From NCBI GenBank assembly GCA_019637095.1, contig JAHBWG010000029.1, forward strand, positions 1 to 64,000: a stretch of DNA of 64,000 nt, in the 5' to 3' direction. The stretch's first letter is position 1. Every line of letters starts with the position of its first letter. The notes under the pieces were generated by a model that was given only the letters and a program-made list of their open reading frames with translations, searched no databases and was not told the origin of the DNA. The stretch comes from Sandaracinaceae bacterium. Its GTDB lineage: Bacteria > Myxococcota_A > Polyangia > Polyangiales > Sandaracinaceae. The translations under genes and the position numbers were made by a program. Shown here piece by piece: positions 35,610 to 43,608 of this stretch.

Positions 35610-36680
35610 ATGAGCCGCTTCAGCCGGCGGCGCCGCGCCGCGCGCGCGGGGCGGCGCATCGGGGCGACGCCGGGGAGCCTCGGCCCGGTCGGTGGCGCGG
35701 GGCCCTCGACCATCCGCGTGATGCGCTACGACGCGACCACGCTGGAGGAGTCCGACCGCCTCGAGGGCAACGGGCGCGGGCGCCGCGTCACGTGGGTCGA
35801 CGTCATCGGGATCGGGTCGGCGGACGTGGTGCGCGCGATCGGCGAGCGCTACGGCCTGCACCCGCTCGCGCTCGAGGACGTGATGCACCCGCACCAGCGG
35901 CCCAAGATCGAGGAGTACCCGGACTGCCTGTACGTCGTGGCGCGCGTGCCGCAGGAGCGCGAGGGCGCGCTCGACATCGAGCAGCTGTCGATGTTCATCG
36001 GCGCCGACTTCGTCATCACGTTCCAGGAGCGCGAGGGCGACGCCTGGGATCCCGTGCGCGAGCGGCTGCGGCAGGCCAAGGGGCGGATCCGCGGCGAGGG
36101 CGCGAGCTACCTCGCCTACGCGCTGCTCGACGCGTGCGTCGACGCGATGTTCCCGCTCGTCGAGGCCTACGACCAGCGCCTCGAGGCGTTCGAGGAGACG
36201 GTCTTCGCGTCCCCCGCGCACGAGCTCGCGCCCGCGATCCACTCGATCGATCGCGACCTCACGGCGATCCGCCGCGCCGTGCTCCCGCTGCGCGAGGCGG
36301 TGTCGCGGTTGATCCGCGAGGAGCTGCCCCTCATCGAGCGGGGGGTCGTCCTCTACCTGCGCGACTGTCAAGACCACTTGAGCCAGATCGTCGACATCGT
36401 CGAGGCGCAGCGAGAGCTCGTCCGCGCGCTGCGGGAGGCGCACTCGGCGGCGCTCGAGCTGCGCTCGGGCGAGGCGATGAAGGTGCTGACGATCATCGCC
36501 ACCATCTTCATCCCGCTGAGCTTCATCGCGGGTGTGTACGGGATGAACTTCGACCGCGAGGCCTCACCGCTGAGCATGCCGGAGCTCGGCTGGGCGTACG
36601 GCTATCCCAGCGTCCTAGGCCTGATGGCCGCCCTCGCCCTCGGGATGCTCGTGTACTTCCGCCACCGCCGCTGGCTCTGA
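35610..36680 (+). CDS. corA: CorA-type magnesium/cobalt channel
   Basis: A 356-residue divalent cation channel of the CorA/MIT family. A large cytoplasmic N-terminal domain (about 30-290, including WVDVIGIG, LHPLALEDVMHPHQRPKIEE and the long helix around AIRRAVLPLREAVSRLIREE) is followed by two transmembrane helices near the C-terminus. The first ends in the ion-selectivity motif YGMNF (about residue 310). An Arg-rich N-terminal tail of about 35 residues is unusual but short. The spacer before the gene holds a 7-bp palindrome GCGCGATGGATCGCGC (35558-35573). Its last 66 bases overlap the convergent MscS-type gene. Confidence 0.93.
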   Translation: MSRFSRRRRAARAGRRIGATPGSLGPVGGAGPSTIRVMRYDATTLEESDRLEGNGRGRRVTWVDVIGIGSADVVRAIGERYGLHPLALEDVMHPHQRPKIEEYPDCLYVVARVPQEREGALDIEQLSMFIGADFVITFQEREGDAWDPVRERLRQAKGRIRGEGASYLAYALLDACVDAMFPLVEAYDQRLEAFEETVFASPAHELAPAIHSIDRDLTAIRRAVLPLREAVSRLIREELPLIERGVVLYLRDCQDHLSQIVDIVEAQRELVRALREAHSAALELRSGEAMKVLTIIATIFIPLSFIAGVYGMNFDREASPLSMPELGWAYGYPSVLGLMAALALGMLVYFRHRRWL

Positions 36681-37484
36681 GCGTTCGAGGAAACGTCGCA
36701 AGATGTCTTGCTCCACCCGCCCGCGCTCGCGCGCGGGCGTCGGGACGCGCACGCGCAGCGTCAGCCCGCTCCCCTCGGGGTGCACGGTGACACGCGGGCG
36801 CACGTCGAAGCTCGAGAGGCCGAAGCGCGCGCCGACCTCGTCCATGTGCTTGCGCGCCCGCTCGCTGTGCTCCGAGCACACCTCGGTCGCGGCGGCGAGG
36901 AGCCGCGCCTCGTCCTCGCGCCAGGCCGCGCGCTCCGGGACGGGGACGGTGAACGTATGCAAGACGTATTGCCCGGTGAACGTCTCGTTCGCGACGGCCT
37001 GGGTCAAGAACACGCTGTTCGGCAGGACGTGGGTTCGCCCCGTGCGCTGGTGCCCGGGCCCGATCTCGAGGATGGTCGTGCCGAGCAGCCCGATGGCGAT
37101 GACGTCGCCGCGGATCGCGCCCACCTCGACCCGGTCGCCGACCTCGAAGCTGCGGCTCGTCGCGCGCACGACGAAGCCGCTCAGGCACATGATCACCTCC
37201 TTGGTGGCGATGACGATCGCCGAGGCGAGCACGACCAGCGAGACGAGCAGGTCGCGCAGCTCCGAGCCCCAGATGAAGAGCAGCCCGAGGGCGACGAGCG
37301 CGAGCGCGAGGCTCCGGCCGTGCCCGTGCCAGCGCAGGCGCGCGGACGCGTCGAGCCGCTCGTTCTTGCGCACCATTCGGACCACGACGGCGCGCGCGAG
37401 GAGCGCGAGCAGCACGACGACGCCGGACGCGACGAGCTGGCGTCCGACGGGCGAGTGGAGGAAGTCGAGGACCATGCCGGGCAT
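36615..37484 (-). CDS. MscS-family mechanosensitive channel
   Basis: A 289-residue small-conductance channel-type protein. Three hydrophobic segments come first (about residues 15-37, 58-80 and 85-105), then the MscS beta domain with FEVGDRVEVGAIRGDVIAIG, a family signature, and TGRTHVLPNSVFLTQAV. The C-terminal alpha/beta vestibule domain covers about residues 175-275. It would relieve osmotic pressure at the inner membrane. The gene reads toward corA and overlaps its 3' end by 66 bases; this is a tail-to-tail overlap of two real coding sequences, supported by strong domain matches on both strands. ATG 37484, with ATG 37475 an alternative. Confidence 0.88.
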   Translation of the reverse strand: MPGMVLDFLHSPVGRQLVASGVVVLLALLARAVVVRMVRKNERLDASARLRWHGHGRSLALALVALGLLFIWGSELRDLLVSLVVLASAIVIATKEVIMCLSGFVVRATSRSFEVGDRVEVGAIRGDVIAIGLLGTTILEIGPGHQRTGRTHVLPNSVFLTQAVANETFTGQYVLHTFTVPVPERAAWREDEARLLAAATEVCSEHSERARKHMDEVGARFGLSSFDVRPRVTVHPEGSGLTLRVRVPTPARERGRVEQDILRRFLERSEPAAVAEVHEHPEGEGGHQA

Positions 37485-37521
37485 CGCGCGCTGGGACTCT
37501 ACAGCGGCGCCCCTGCCGCGG

Positions 37522-38163
37522 TCAGCGGCACTCGCTCGGGATGGCGGCGCCCGGCACGTTCGCGAGGCCTTCGCGCCAGCCGCTCAGGATCTGCGCGCAG
37601 ATCTCGTCGCTCGCCTCGGGGCTGCGGGCGAAGTCGACGAGCGACGCGCACGCCTCTGCGCCCTCCATCGGTGCGCCGGTGGCGCGGCTGATCTCCGCGA
37701 AGAACGCGCGGCAACACCCCGCGAGCCGCGCGCAGGCCGCCCCTCCGCAGACGTCCCGCGCCTCGAGCGCGGCGCTCAGCGCGGGCATGAACTCGGGCGT
37801 CATCCCGAGGTCGAGCCGCTCGCACAAGAGCCCTGCCGTCGCGCGCGCCTCCGTCCCGCGGCCATCTTCGGCGAGCAACAGCGCCAGGCGGGCCCGCAGG
37901 CGCCAGGCGAGCTCGGCGCCCGCGTCGAGACCGGGCGTCGCGAGCGCGGCGCGGAGCAGGCGCTCGGCGCCGGCGGCGTCGCCCGCGGCGAGCGCGCGCT
38001 CGGCCTCCGCGAGCCGCTCGGACGCGGGGACGGGGGCGTCGGCGCCGGCCCCTGCGGCTTCGCCGCCGGTCGCGACCGAGCTCGAGGCCTCACCGGCGTC
38101 CGGGCCGGTGGCGCACGCCAGGAGGAGCGCTCCGAAGAGGGCGGGGAGGGGGTGCCGAGGCAT
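37522..38163 (-). CDS. Hypothetical lipoprotein with Cys-rich C-terminal half
   Basis: A 213-residue predicted lipoprotein. ATG 38163 gives the signal MPRHPLPALFGALLLAC, lipobox LLAC with Cys17. The next segment has Ala-rich helices resembling a single TPR (AERALAAGDAAGAERLLRAA). The C-terminal half contains six to seven Cys (VCGGAACARLAGCCRAFF and later EACAS, EICAQ, SECR), suggesting disulfides outside the cytoplasm. It lies 32 bases downstream of the HEAT-like secreted protein gene on the same strand. Family not recognised; a GG...CC pattern of this type is common in uncharacterised myxobacterial envelope proteins. Confidence 0.6.
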   Translation of the reverse strand: MPRHPLPALFGALLLACATGPDAGEASSSVATGGEAAGAGADAPVPASERLAEAERALAAGDAAGAERLLRAALATPGLDAGAELAWRLRARLALLLAEDGRGTEARATAGLLCERLDLGMTPEFMPALSAALEARDVCGGAACARLAGCCRAFFAEISRATGAPMEGAEACASLVDFARSPEASDEICAQILSGWREGLANVPGAAIPSECR

Positions 38164-38195
38164 CGCGCGCAGCCTGACACGCGACGGCCCGCCGC

Positions 38196-38663
38196 TCACG
38201 GCGACGCGAGCTGCGCGCGCGCGAGCGCCGCGGCACCGCGGAGGTCCTCGCGGGCGCTCGCGTCGTCGGCGAGCGCGTCGAGGGCCTCGAGCACCGGGTC
38301 GAGCGGCTCCGCCTCGCGCCGCGCCATCCCCTCGAGCATCGGTCCGTGCGCGATGGCGAGGATCGCGGCCATCGCGGCGGGCGCCCGGAACGGGTCGCGC
38401 CCGCGCGCGAGCGTGACGAGCCGCGGCAACGTCTCCTCGGGCGCGCGCAGGTAGGGCGCAGCGTAGATCGCACCCAGGCTCGGCGGCTCGGCCGTCAGGG
38501 CCGCGAGCACCGCGTCGTCACCGGCGCGATCGGCGAAGCGGGCGAGGGCGATCGGGTCGAGCGACTCGATGTCCGCGAGCTCCGGCTGCGCGCTCGCGCG
38601 CGCCGTCACGGCCAAGAGCGCCAGCGCGAGGCCGCGCGCGTGCGCGCACGATGCGCGCCTCAT
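38196..38663 (-). CDS. Small secreted helical protein
   Basis: A 155-residue protein with a signal peptide (RGLALALLAVTARASA) and a mature part made of short amphipathic helices (ELADIESLDPIALARFADRA, VLAALTAEPPSLGAIYAAPY, PLDPVLEALDALADDASARE), resembling two or three HEAT/ARM-like repeats. ATG 38663 overlaps the rsmA stop as ATGA, so it is translationally linked to rsmA. No catalytic motif is seen; I do not recognise the family. Confidence 0.6.
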   Translation of the reverse strand: MRRASCAHARGLALALLAVTARASAQPELADIESLDPIALARFADRAGDDAVLAALTAEPPSLGAIYAAPYLRAPEETLPRLVTLARGRDPFRAPAAMAAILAIAHGPMLEGMARREAEPLDPVLEALDALADDASAREDLRGAAALARAQLASP

Positions 38664-39487
38664 CGCGTCGCCTCCCACGCCCGGGCGAGCGCCGCGAGCT
38701 CTTCGATGTCGAGCGTCTCGCCCCGCCGCCTCGGGTCGTAGCCCGCCGCCGCGAGGGCGGCGTCGGGATCGCCGCCGAGGCTGGCGAGCGCGTTTCGAAG
38801 GGTCTTGCGACGCTGGCCGAACACCGCCTTCACGAGCGCCCGGAACCCCTCGGTCTCCTCCGCGCGCGGCACCTCGCGCGGATCGAGCGCGACCACCGCG
38901 CTGTCCACGCGCGGCGGCGGGTGGAACGCCCCGGCGGGGACCCGGATCACGTCCGAGACCTCGAACGCGGCTTGGAGGAATACGCTGGGCGCGCCCCACG
39001 CGCGGGTCCCCGGCGTCGCCACGAGGCGGTCGCGGACCTCGCGCTGGACCATGATCACCGCGCGCCGCAGCGCGGCGCGCGACGCGACCAGGTTGCGCAG
39101 GATCGCGCCGGTGATCGCGTAGGGGAGGTTCCCGGCCAGGCCGATCCGCGCGCCGCCCGCGAGCGCCGCGAGGTCCACGCTCGCCGCGTCGCCCTCGCGC
39201 ACCTCGAGCCGCTCGACGTGGCCGAGCTCGGCGGCGAGCACCGCGATCATGTCCGGGTCCCGCTCGATGGCGATCACGCGCGCGCCCTTGCGCAGGAGCG
39301 CGCCCGTCAGCGTGCCGAGCCCGGGGCCGAGCTCGACGGTCAGCTCGTCGGGGCGCGGGTCGAGCGCGTCCGCGATCCGCTCGACGGCGTGGGGCGCGAC
39401 CAGGAAGCTCTGGCTGTACCCGCGCTTGGGCGCGAGGCCGTGACGGCGCAGCACGCGCCGCGGGTCCTCCCACGCGGGGATCGTCAC
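38660..39487 (-). CDS. rsmA: 16S rRNA dimethyladenosine transferase
   Basis: A 275-residue KsgA/RsmA enzyme that dimethylates two adjacent adenosines near the 3' end of 16S rRNA during small-subunit maturation. Visible motifs: KRGYSQSFL near the N-terminus, SAM motif I VELGPGLGTLTGALL, acidic motif VIAIERDPDM, the catalytic NLPY in LAGNLPYAIT, and FHPPPRVDSAVV plus RRKTLRNAL in the C-terminal domain. Start GTG 39487 overlaps the DUF58 stop as GTGA. It is thus in a chain with DUF4350, MoxR and DUF58 genes upstream and a small secreted protein downstream. Confidence 0.93.
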   Translation of the reverse strand: MTIPAWEDPRRVLRRHGLAPKRGYSQSFLVAPHAVERIADALDPRPDELTVELGPGLGTLTGALLRKGARVIAIERDPDMIAVLAAELGHVERLEVREGDAASVDLAALAGGARIGLAGNLPYAITGAILRNLVASRAALRRAVIMVQREVRDRLVATPGTRAWGAPSVFLQAAFEVSDVIRVPAGAFHPPPRVDSAVVALDPREVPRAEETEGFRALVKAVFGQRRKTLRNALASLGGDPDAALAAAGYDPRRRGETLDIEELAALARAWEATR

Positions 39488-41109
39488 GCCGCCCGCCGGC
39501 GCCCCGCGCGGTGCGCGCGAGCGAGGACGAGGCCCGGGCTGTCCTCGCCCGTCGCGCGGATCACGGGCACCCCGAGCGGCACGAGCGCGGCGCGCGCGTC
39601 GTGGAAGTGCCGGCGCTCGGTCCGCGCGTAGACGCCGAACACCGTGCGCTCGAGCGCCCCCTCGGGCGGGTCGGCGAACGTCGTCGCGTCGGGCACCACG
39701 AACGCGAGCTGGTGGCGGTGCATCCGCAGGAGCTTGGCCGAGGCGACCACGTCGTCGAGCGAGCCGATCGCGTCGAAGTCCGTGACCACGGCGATGGACA
39801 TCGGCGAGCGGCTGCGCCCGCCGATCTCGCGCAGCGCGGCGGCGAGGCCGGGCCCCTTCGCGCCGTCGCGCGGGTCCGGGCGGTACGGCAGCGGGATGCC
39901 GCGCACGCGACAGAAGCGGCGCAGCACGACGCCGGCCGGGCTGCTCGCGCGCACCGGCGGGTCGCGATCCTCGACCTCCTCGAGCGCCTCGCCGACGTGC
40001 CGCACGAGGAGCGGGACGTTCCACCCCTTCCCATCGCCGCGCGAGAAGTCGACCCCGTCCTGCTGGCGCACGTAGCCGCCGACCACCGCCGCGACCTCTG
40101 CGTCGTCGATCTCGGTGAGGTCCTCGTCCACCGCCTCGATCGCCCCGAGGAGCGCCTCGAACACTCGCAGCAGCTGCGGGCGCCCGTCGTTGGGCGTGAC
40201 GTGGGCGAGCATGCGGCCATCGACGGTGACGAGCCCGAAGCGGTCGCCCGCGTCGAGCGCGCGGCGCGCCTCCGCCGCCGTGGCCTCGACCGCGAAATCG
40301 AGCTTGCGCCGCCCCGGCGCGCCTCCCCGCATGGTGCCGCTCACGTCGAGCACCACGTAGCGCGTCTCCTGCACCTCCTGCTCGACCTCGCGGACCATCA
40401 GGCGGCCGGCGCGCGCGCTCGCGCGCCACGCGATCGCCTTGAACGGGTCGCCGGGCCGGAGCTCGCGCAGCTCGCGCAGCTCCGTCCCGCTGCCCGCGGG
40501 GCTCGAGAGGCTCGCGCCGATCTGCTCGACCGGGAGGCCGGCGACCGCGCGGGGCGCGGCGCGCGCGCGGAGCGCGGCCTTGGGCAGCACCTTGATCACG
40601 AGCGGGTTCGGGAAGTAGAGGGGCACCTCGAAGAGCCCGAGCGGGCCGGGCAGCGTGACGGCGAGCCCGTGCAGCACGACGCGGCCGACCGCGGGCGCGA
40701 CGAGGCGGAAGGTGAACTCCGTGCGCGCGTTGGGCGCGAGCGAGAGCACGTCGGCGTCCTCGTCGACCCGCCGCGCGCCGCCGGGCACGAGGGGGGTCAG
40801 GTCGCGCAGCTCGAGCCTCATCGCGCCGCGGTGTCGCAAGAAGCAGCGCACGTCGAAGGGCTTGTCCGGCACGACCGCGCCGCCCCCGGTGCCCGGCTCC
40901 GCGTGCGCGAGCCACCACGCGAACTCGAGCCGGTGCCGCCGCACGCGCCGCCCGAGCGGCATCGTCGCCGCGAGGCAGAGCGCGAGGCCCACGCAGAGCG
41001 TGCCGCCGAACAGCGCGGCGGGCCACGACGCGGTGAGCGCGCCCAGCCCGAGGAGCAGGACGGCGCCGGCGATCGCGGCGAGCGCGCTGCGCGTCGGGAT
41101 CGGCAGCAC
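39484..41109 (-). CDS. DUF58/VWA-type membrane protein
   Basis: A 541-residue protein. Two N-terminal membrane helices (about 9-50) are followed by a beta-rich domain and then the DUF58 signature SGTELRELRELRPGDPFKAI and WRASARAGRLMVREVEQEVQ, leading to a von Willebrand-like fold with VVLDVSGTMRG (MIDAS-like DxSxT). In known systems DUF58 proteins partner with MoxR AAA+ ATPases in assembling or activating metal-containing or envelope complexes. It is 6 bases downstream of the moxR-like gene and overlaps rsmA by 4 bases. Client is unknown. Confidence 0.82.
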   Translation of the reverse strand: MLPIPTRSALAAIAGAVLLLGLGALTASWPAALFGGTLCVGLALCLAATMPLGRRVRRHRLEFAWWLAHAEPGTGGGAVVPDKPFDVRCFLRHRGAMRLELRDLTPLVPGGARRVDEDADVLSLAPNARTEFTFRLVAPAVGRVVLHGLAVTLPGPLGLFEVPLYFPNPLVIKVLPKAALRARAAPRAVAGLPVEQIGASLSSPAGSGTELRELRELRPGDPFKAIAWRASARAGRLMVREVEQEVQETRYVVLDVSGTMRGGAPGRRKLDFAVEATAAEARRALDAGDRFGLVTVDGRMLAHVTPNDGRPQLLRVFEALLGAIEAVDEDLTEIDDAEVAAVVGGYVRQQDGVDFSRGDGKGWNVPLLVRHVGEALEEVEDRDPPVRASSPAGVVLRRFCRVRGIPLPYRPDPRDGAKGPGLAAALREIGGRSRSPMSIAVVTDFDAIGSLDDVVASAKLLRMHRHQLAFVVPDATTFADPPEGALERTVFGVYARTERRHFHDARAALVPLGVPVIRATGEDSPGLVLARAHRAGRRRAA

Positions 41110-41115
41110 GCCGGC

Positions 41116-42081
41116 TCAGCGCTCCTTCCGGTGCGGCACCTCTTCGAGGGCCTGGGTCACGATCCGCTCGTGCTGCGTCCCCTCCATCTCGGCCTCGGGC
41201 GTCAGCACCAGGCGGTGCGCGAGCACGGGGACGGCGAGGCGCTTCACGTCGTCGGGGATGACGTAGCCCCGGCCGAGCACGAGGGCGCGCGCGCGCGCGG
41301 CCCGCACGAGCGCGAGCGAGGCGCGCGGCGACGCGCCGAGGAAGAGGCGCGCGTGCTCGCGCGTGAAGGTCGCGAGGCGCACGACGAAGTCGAGGATCGA
41401 GTCCTCGACGTGCACGCGCTCGACGAGCTGCTGCATCGCCAGGATCTGCTCGGGGATGAGGATCTTCCGGGCCCCCGGGCTCCCCTCGCTGAACCGCCGC
41501 AAGATCCCTTTCTCGTCTGCGGCCGACGGGTAGCCGATGACGAGGCGGATGAGGAAGCGGTCGATCTGCGCCTCGGGGAGCGGATAGGTCCCCGCCTGCT
41601 CGACGGGGTTCTGTGTCGCGAGGACGATGAACGGGGAGGGGAGCGGCCGCGTGTCGCCCTCGATCGTCGCCTGGAACTCCTGCATCGCCTCGAGCAGCGC
41701 GCTCTGCGTCTTGGCAGGCGCGCGGTTGATCTCGTCGCCGAGCACCACGTTCGCGAAGATCGGGCCCTCTCGGAGCTGGAAGGTCCCCTCGCGCGGCGAC
41801 AGCACATAGGTACCCGTGATGTCGGCGGGGAGGAGATCCGGCGTGAACTGGATGCGGCGGAAGTCGCACCCGAGCGTGGCCGCGAAGGCCTTGCAGAGGG
41901 TGGTCTTGGCCACGCCGGGCACGCCCTCGAGCAGCACGTGGCCGCGCGCGAGGAGGGTGACGAGGAGCTGCTCCGGCACCGTGCGCGGGCCGACGTAGAC
42001 GCGCTGGACCTCGTCGATCACGCGGTTGCAGCTCTCGGCCACGCTCGCGAGCGTGGCGGGCTCGATCGTCTGAGTGCTCAT
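41116..42081 (-). CDS. MoxR-family AAA+ ATPase
   Basis: A 321-residue AAA+ chaperone-like ATPase. Walker A is EGVPGVAKTT (residues 52-61), Walker B and surrounding segment LGDEINRAPAKTQSALLEAM, sensor 1 FIVLATQNPVEQAGTYPLPE, and an arginine-finger region AQIDRFLIRL, all standard for the MRP/APE2946 subgroups of MoxR. ATG 42081 overlaps the DUF4350 stop as ATGA. Together with DUF58 and DUF4350 it forms the known three-gene module; it probably remodels a periplasmic or membrane partner through its VWA-type neighbour. Confidence 0.92.
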   Translation of the reverse strand: MSTQTIEPATLASVAESCNRVIDEVQRVYVGPRTVPEQLLVTLLARGHVLLEGVPGVAKTTLCKAFAATLGCDFRRIQFTPDLLPADITGTYVLSPREGTFQLREGPIFANVVLGDEINRAPAKTQSALLEAMQEFQATIEGDTRPLPSPFIVLATQNPVEQAGTYPLPEAQIDRFLIRLVIGYPSAADEKGILRRFSEGSPGARKILIPEQILAMQQLVERVHVEDSILDFVVRLATFTREHARLFLGASPRASLALVRAARARALVLGRGYVIPDDVKRLAVPVLAHRLVLTPEAEMEGTQHERIVTQALEEVPHRKER

Positions 42082-43313
42082 CGTGCGAGCTTCTCCAACA
42101 GGGCGTCTCCGAGGCGCACGAGCTCGCGGAACTGCCGCTCGCCGACCGTCGGCGGCGAGGTGGGCCCGTCTTGCGCGGCGTGCAGCCGATCCAGCGACAG
42201 CAAGAGACGTTGCATGTCGGCGATGTCGGGCTCGGCGTGGCCCGCCGCGCGCATCGCGGTGAGCACGTCGCGCAGCAGCGCGGTGCCGGAGAACGACAGG
42301 CGGCGCAGGATCTCCGCCTCGACCTCGAACTTGTAGACCATGAGCGGCTGCGACAGATCGACGCCGGGTCGGGCGAAGAACCCGACGCGGCCGACGAAGC
42401 CGCCGTGGGCGGCCTCTCGCGCGAACATGCGCGCGGAGCGGTAGGGCGAGCGGCGGGGCAAGGCGCCGAGGGCCAGGATGACCGCGATCGCCGCGAGCGC
42501 CAGGCTGGCGATCCGCAGCGCGAGCGGAGGCACGTCGAGGCGCGAGAGCCGCTCGAGCAGCGCGCGCAGATCGTGGAGCGGCCGATCCGCGCCCGGCTCC
42601 CCGTAGCGCCCGACGATCGCGACGTCCGGGCGCACCACGACGAGGCGTCCCGGGCGATCGCGTCCGAGGTAGTCGACGAGGTTCTCCGCGAACCGCCGGT
42701 TGTCGTTGAGCGCCATCATGTTGTCGATGAGCACGCTCGGATCGGCGAGCACGACGAGCCGGCCTTCGCCGACCGCGCCCGCGAGCACGATCGCCTCTCC
42801 GTCGCCGAGCTCGAAGATCGGCGCGAGCTCGCGGTGGCGCACGACGGCGGGGTGGTTGGTCACGAGCGCGTTCACCCCGCGCGCGAGCTCGTGCGTGCCG
42901 ATCGGCCGCGCGACGGGGAGGCGATCGTTGCCGCGCAGCAGCATCGAGGAGGGCGCGGACGGGAGGGCGCGCGCGATCGAGAAGAGCGCGAGGAAGGTGT
43001 CCGCCTCGCCGAAGTCGTCCGCCACGCAGGCGCGGCCGCCGTCCCGGAGGAACGCGGTGAGCCCGGCCCCCGGCAGCTCGCGGGACGGGCTGAGTATCAG
43101 GAGAGAGTCGGACGGATCCAAGGTGCCCACATCGAAACGCTCTGGGATCTCTACGGTGCGCCCGCGCTCCTCCGCGATTCGCATCAGCTGGGATACCGAG
43201 TTCCAGGCGTCGCCCGAGGTCTCGAAGTCCGCCTGGGCGAGGGCTACGCCGGGGCTCGCGGCCGTGAGGGCGAGCGCGAGCGAGACGAGCCCGGCGATCG
43301 GGGCGGCCTTCAC
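42078..43313 (-). CDS. DUF4350-type membrane protein
   Basis: A 411-residue protein with a signal peptide (SLALALTAASPGVALAQA), a periplasmic globular domain including SLLILSPSRELPGAGLTAFLRDGG and LVVLADPSVLIDNMMALNDN, which looks like a glutamine-amidotransferase-like fold used in DUF4350 proteins, then a transmembrane helix (about 278-297) and a cytoplasmic tail of about 110 residues. It is first in the module DUF4350-MoxR-DUF58-rsmA. The function is not known beyond the association with MoxR/DUF58 systems. It is divergent from the small gene at 43370 across 56 bases. Confidence 0.72.
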   Translation of the reverse strand: MKAAPIAGLVSLALALTAASPGVALAQADFETSGDAWNSVSQLMRIAEERGRTVEIPERFDVGTLDPSDSLLILSPSRELPGAGLTAFLRDGGRACVADDFGEADTFLALFSIARALPSAPSSMLLRGNDRLPVARPIGTHELARGVNALVTNHPAVVRHRELAPIFELGDGEAIVLAGAVGEGRLVVLADPSVLIDNMMALNDNRRFAENLVDYLGRDRPGRLVVVRPDVAIVGRYGEPGADRPLHDLRALLERLSRLDVPPLALRIASLALAAIAVILALGALPRRSPYRSARMFAREAAHGGFVGRVGFFARPGVDLSQPLMVYKFEVEAEILRRLSFSGTALLRDVLTAMRAAGHAEPDIADMQRLLLSLDRLHAAQDGPTSPPTVGERQFRELVRLGDALLEKLAR

Positions 43314-43369
43314 GGCGGGAGGATAGCAGGGCCGCCGCGAAAGAGTGGACGTCCGCGACCGCAGGCTGC

Positions 43370-43603
43370 ATGGTTTCCTCGGTCCCCGTCCGAGGCTACA
43401 GTGAAGCCAGCTACTGGGAGCGCTTCGTGCTGCCGCCTTTCATCATCGACCAGATCCGCAAGCGCGAGGAAGACGACCGGCACCGGCGCGATGCCCCGGC
43501 GCCGACGTTGCCGCTCCCGGAGCCGCTGCGCCGCGAGCAGAAGCCGAAGAACGACGAGGCGGAGCGGGGCGTCGTGATCATCGACCTGAACGCGCCCGAG
43601 TAG
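43370..43603 (+). CDS. Small conserved-looking hypothetical protein
   Basis: A 77-residue soluble protein. The N-terminal half SEASYWERFVLPPFIIDQIR is hydrophobic-aromatic, followed by a charged helix (KREEDDRHRRD), a Pro-rich link and a short C-terminal strand GVVIIDLNAPE. The codon pattern (GC-rich third positions) supports this frame over the opposing 107-residue frame at 43310-43633, which starts and ends inside neighbours. No family or function recognised. It sits between the divergent DUF4350 operon and the convergent SDR gene (5 bases apart). Confidence 0.6.
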   Translation: MVSSVPVRGYSEASYWERFVLPPFIIDQIRKREEDDRHRRDAPAPTLPLPEPLRREQKPKNDEAERGVVIIDLNAPE

Positions 43604-43608
43604 GCGGT

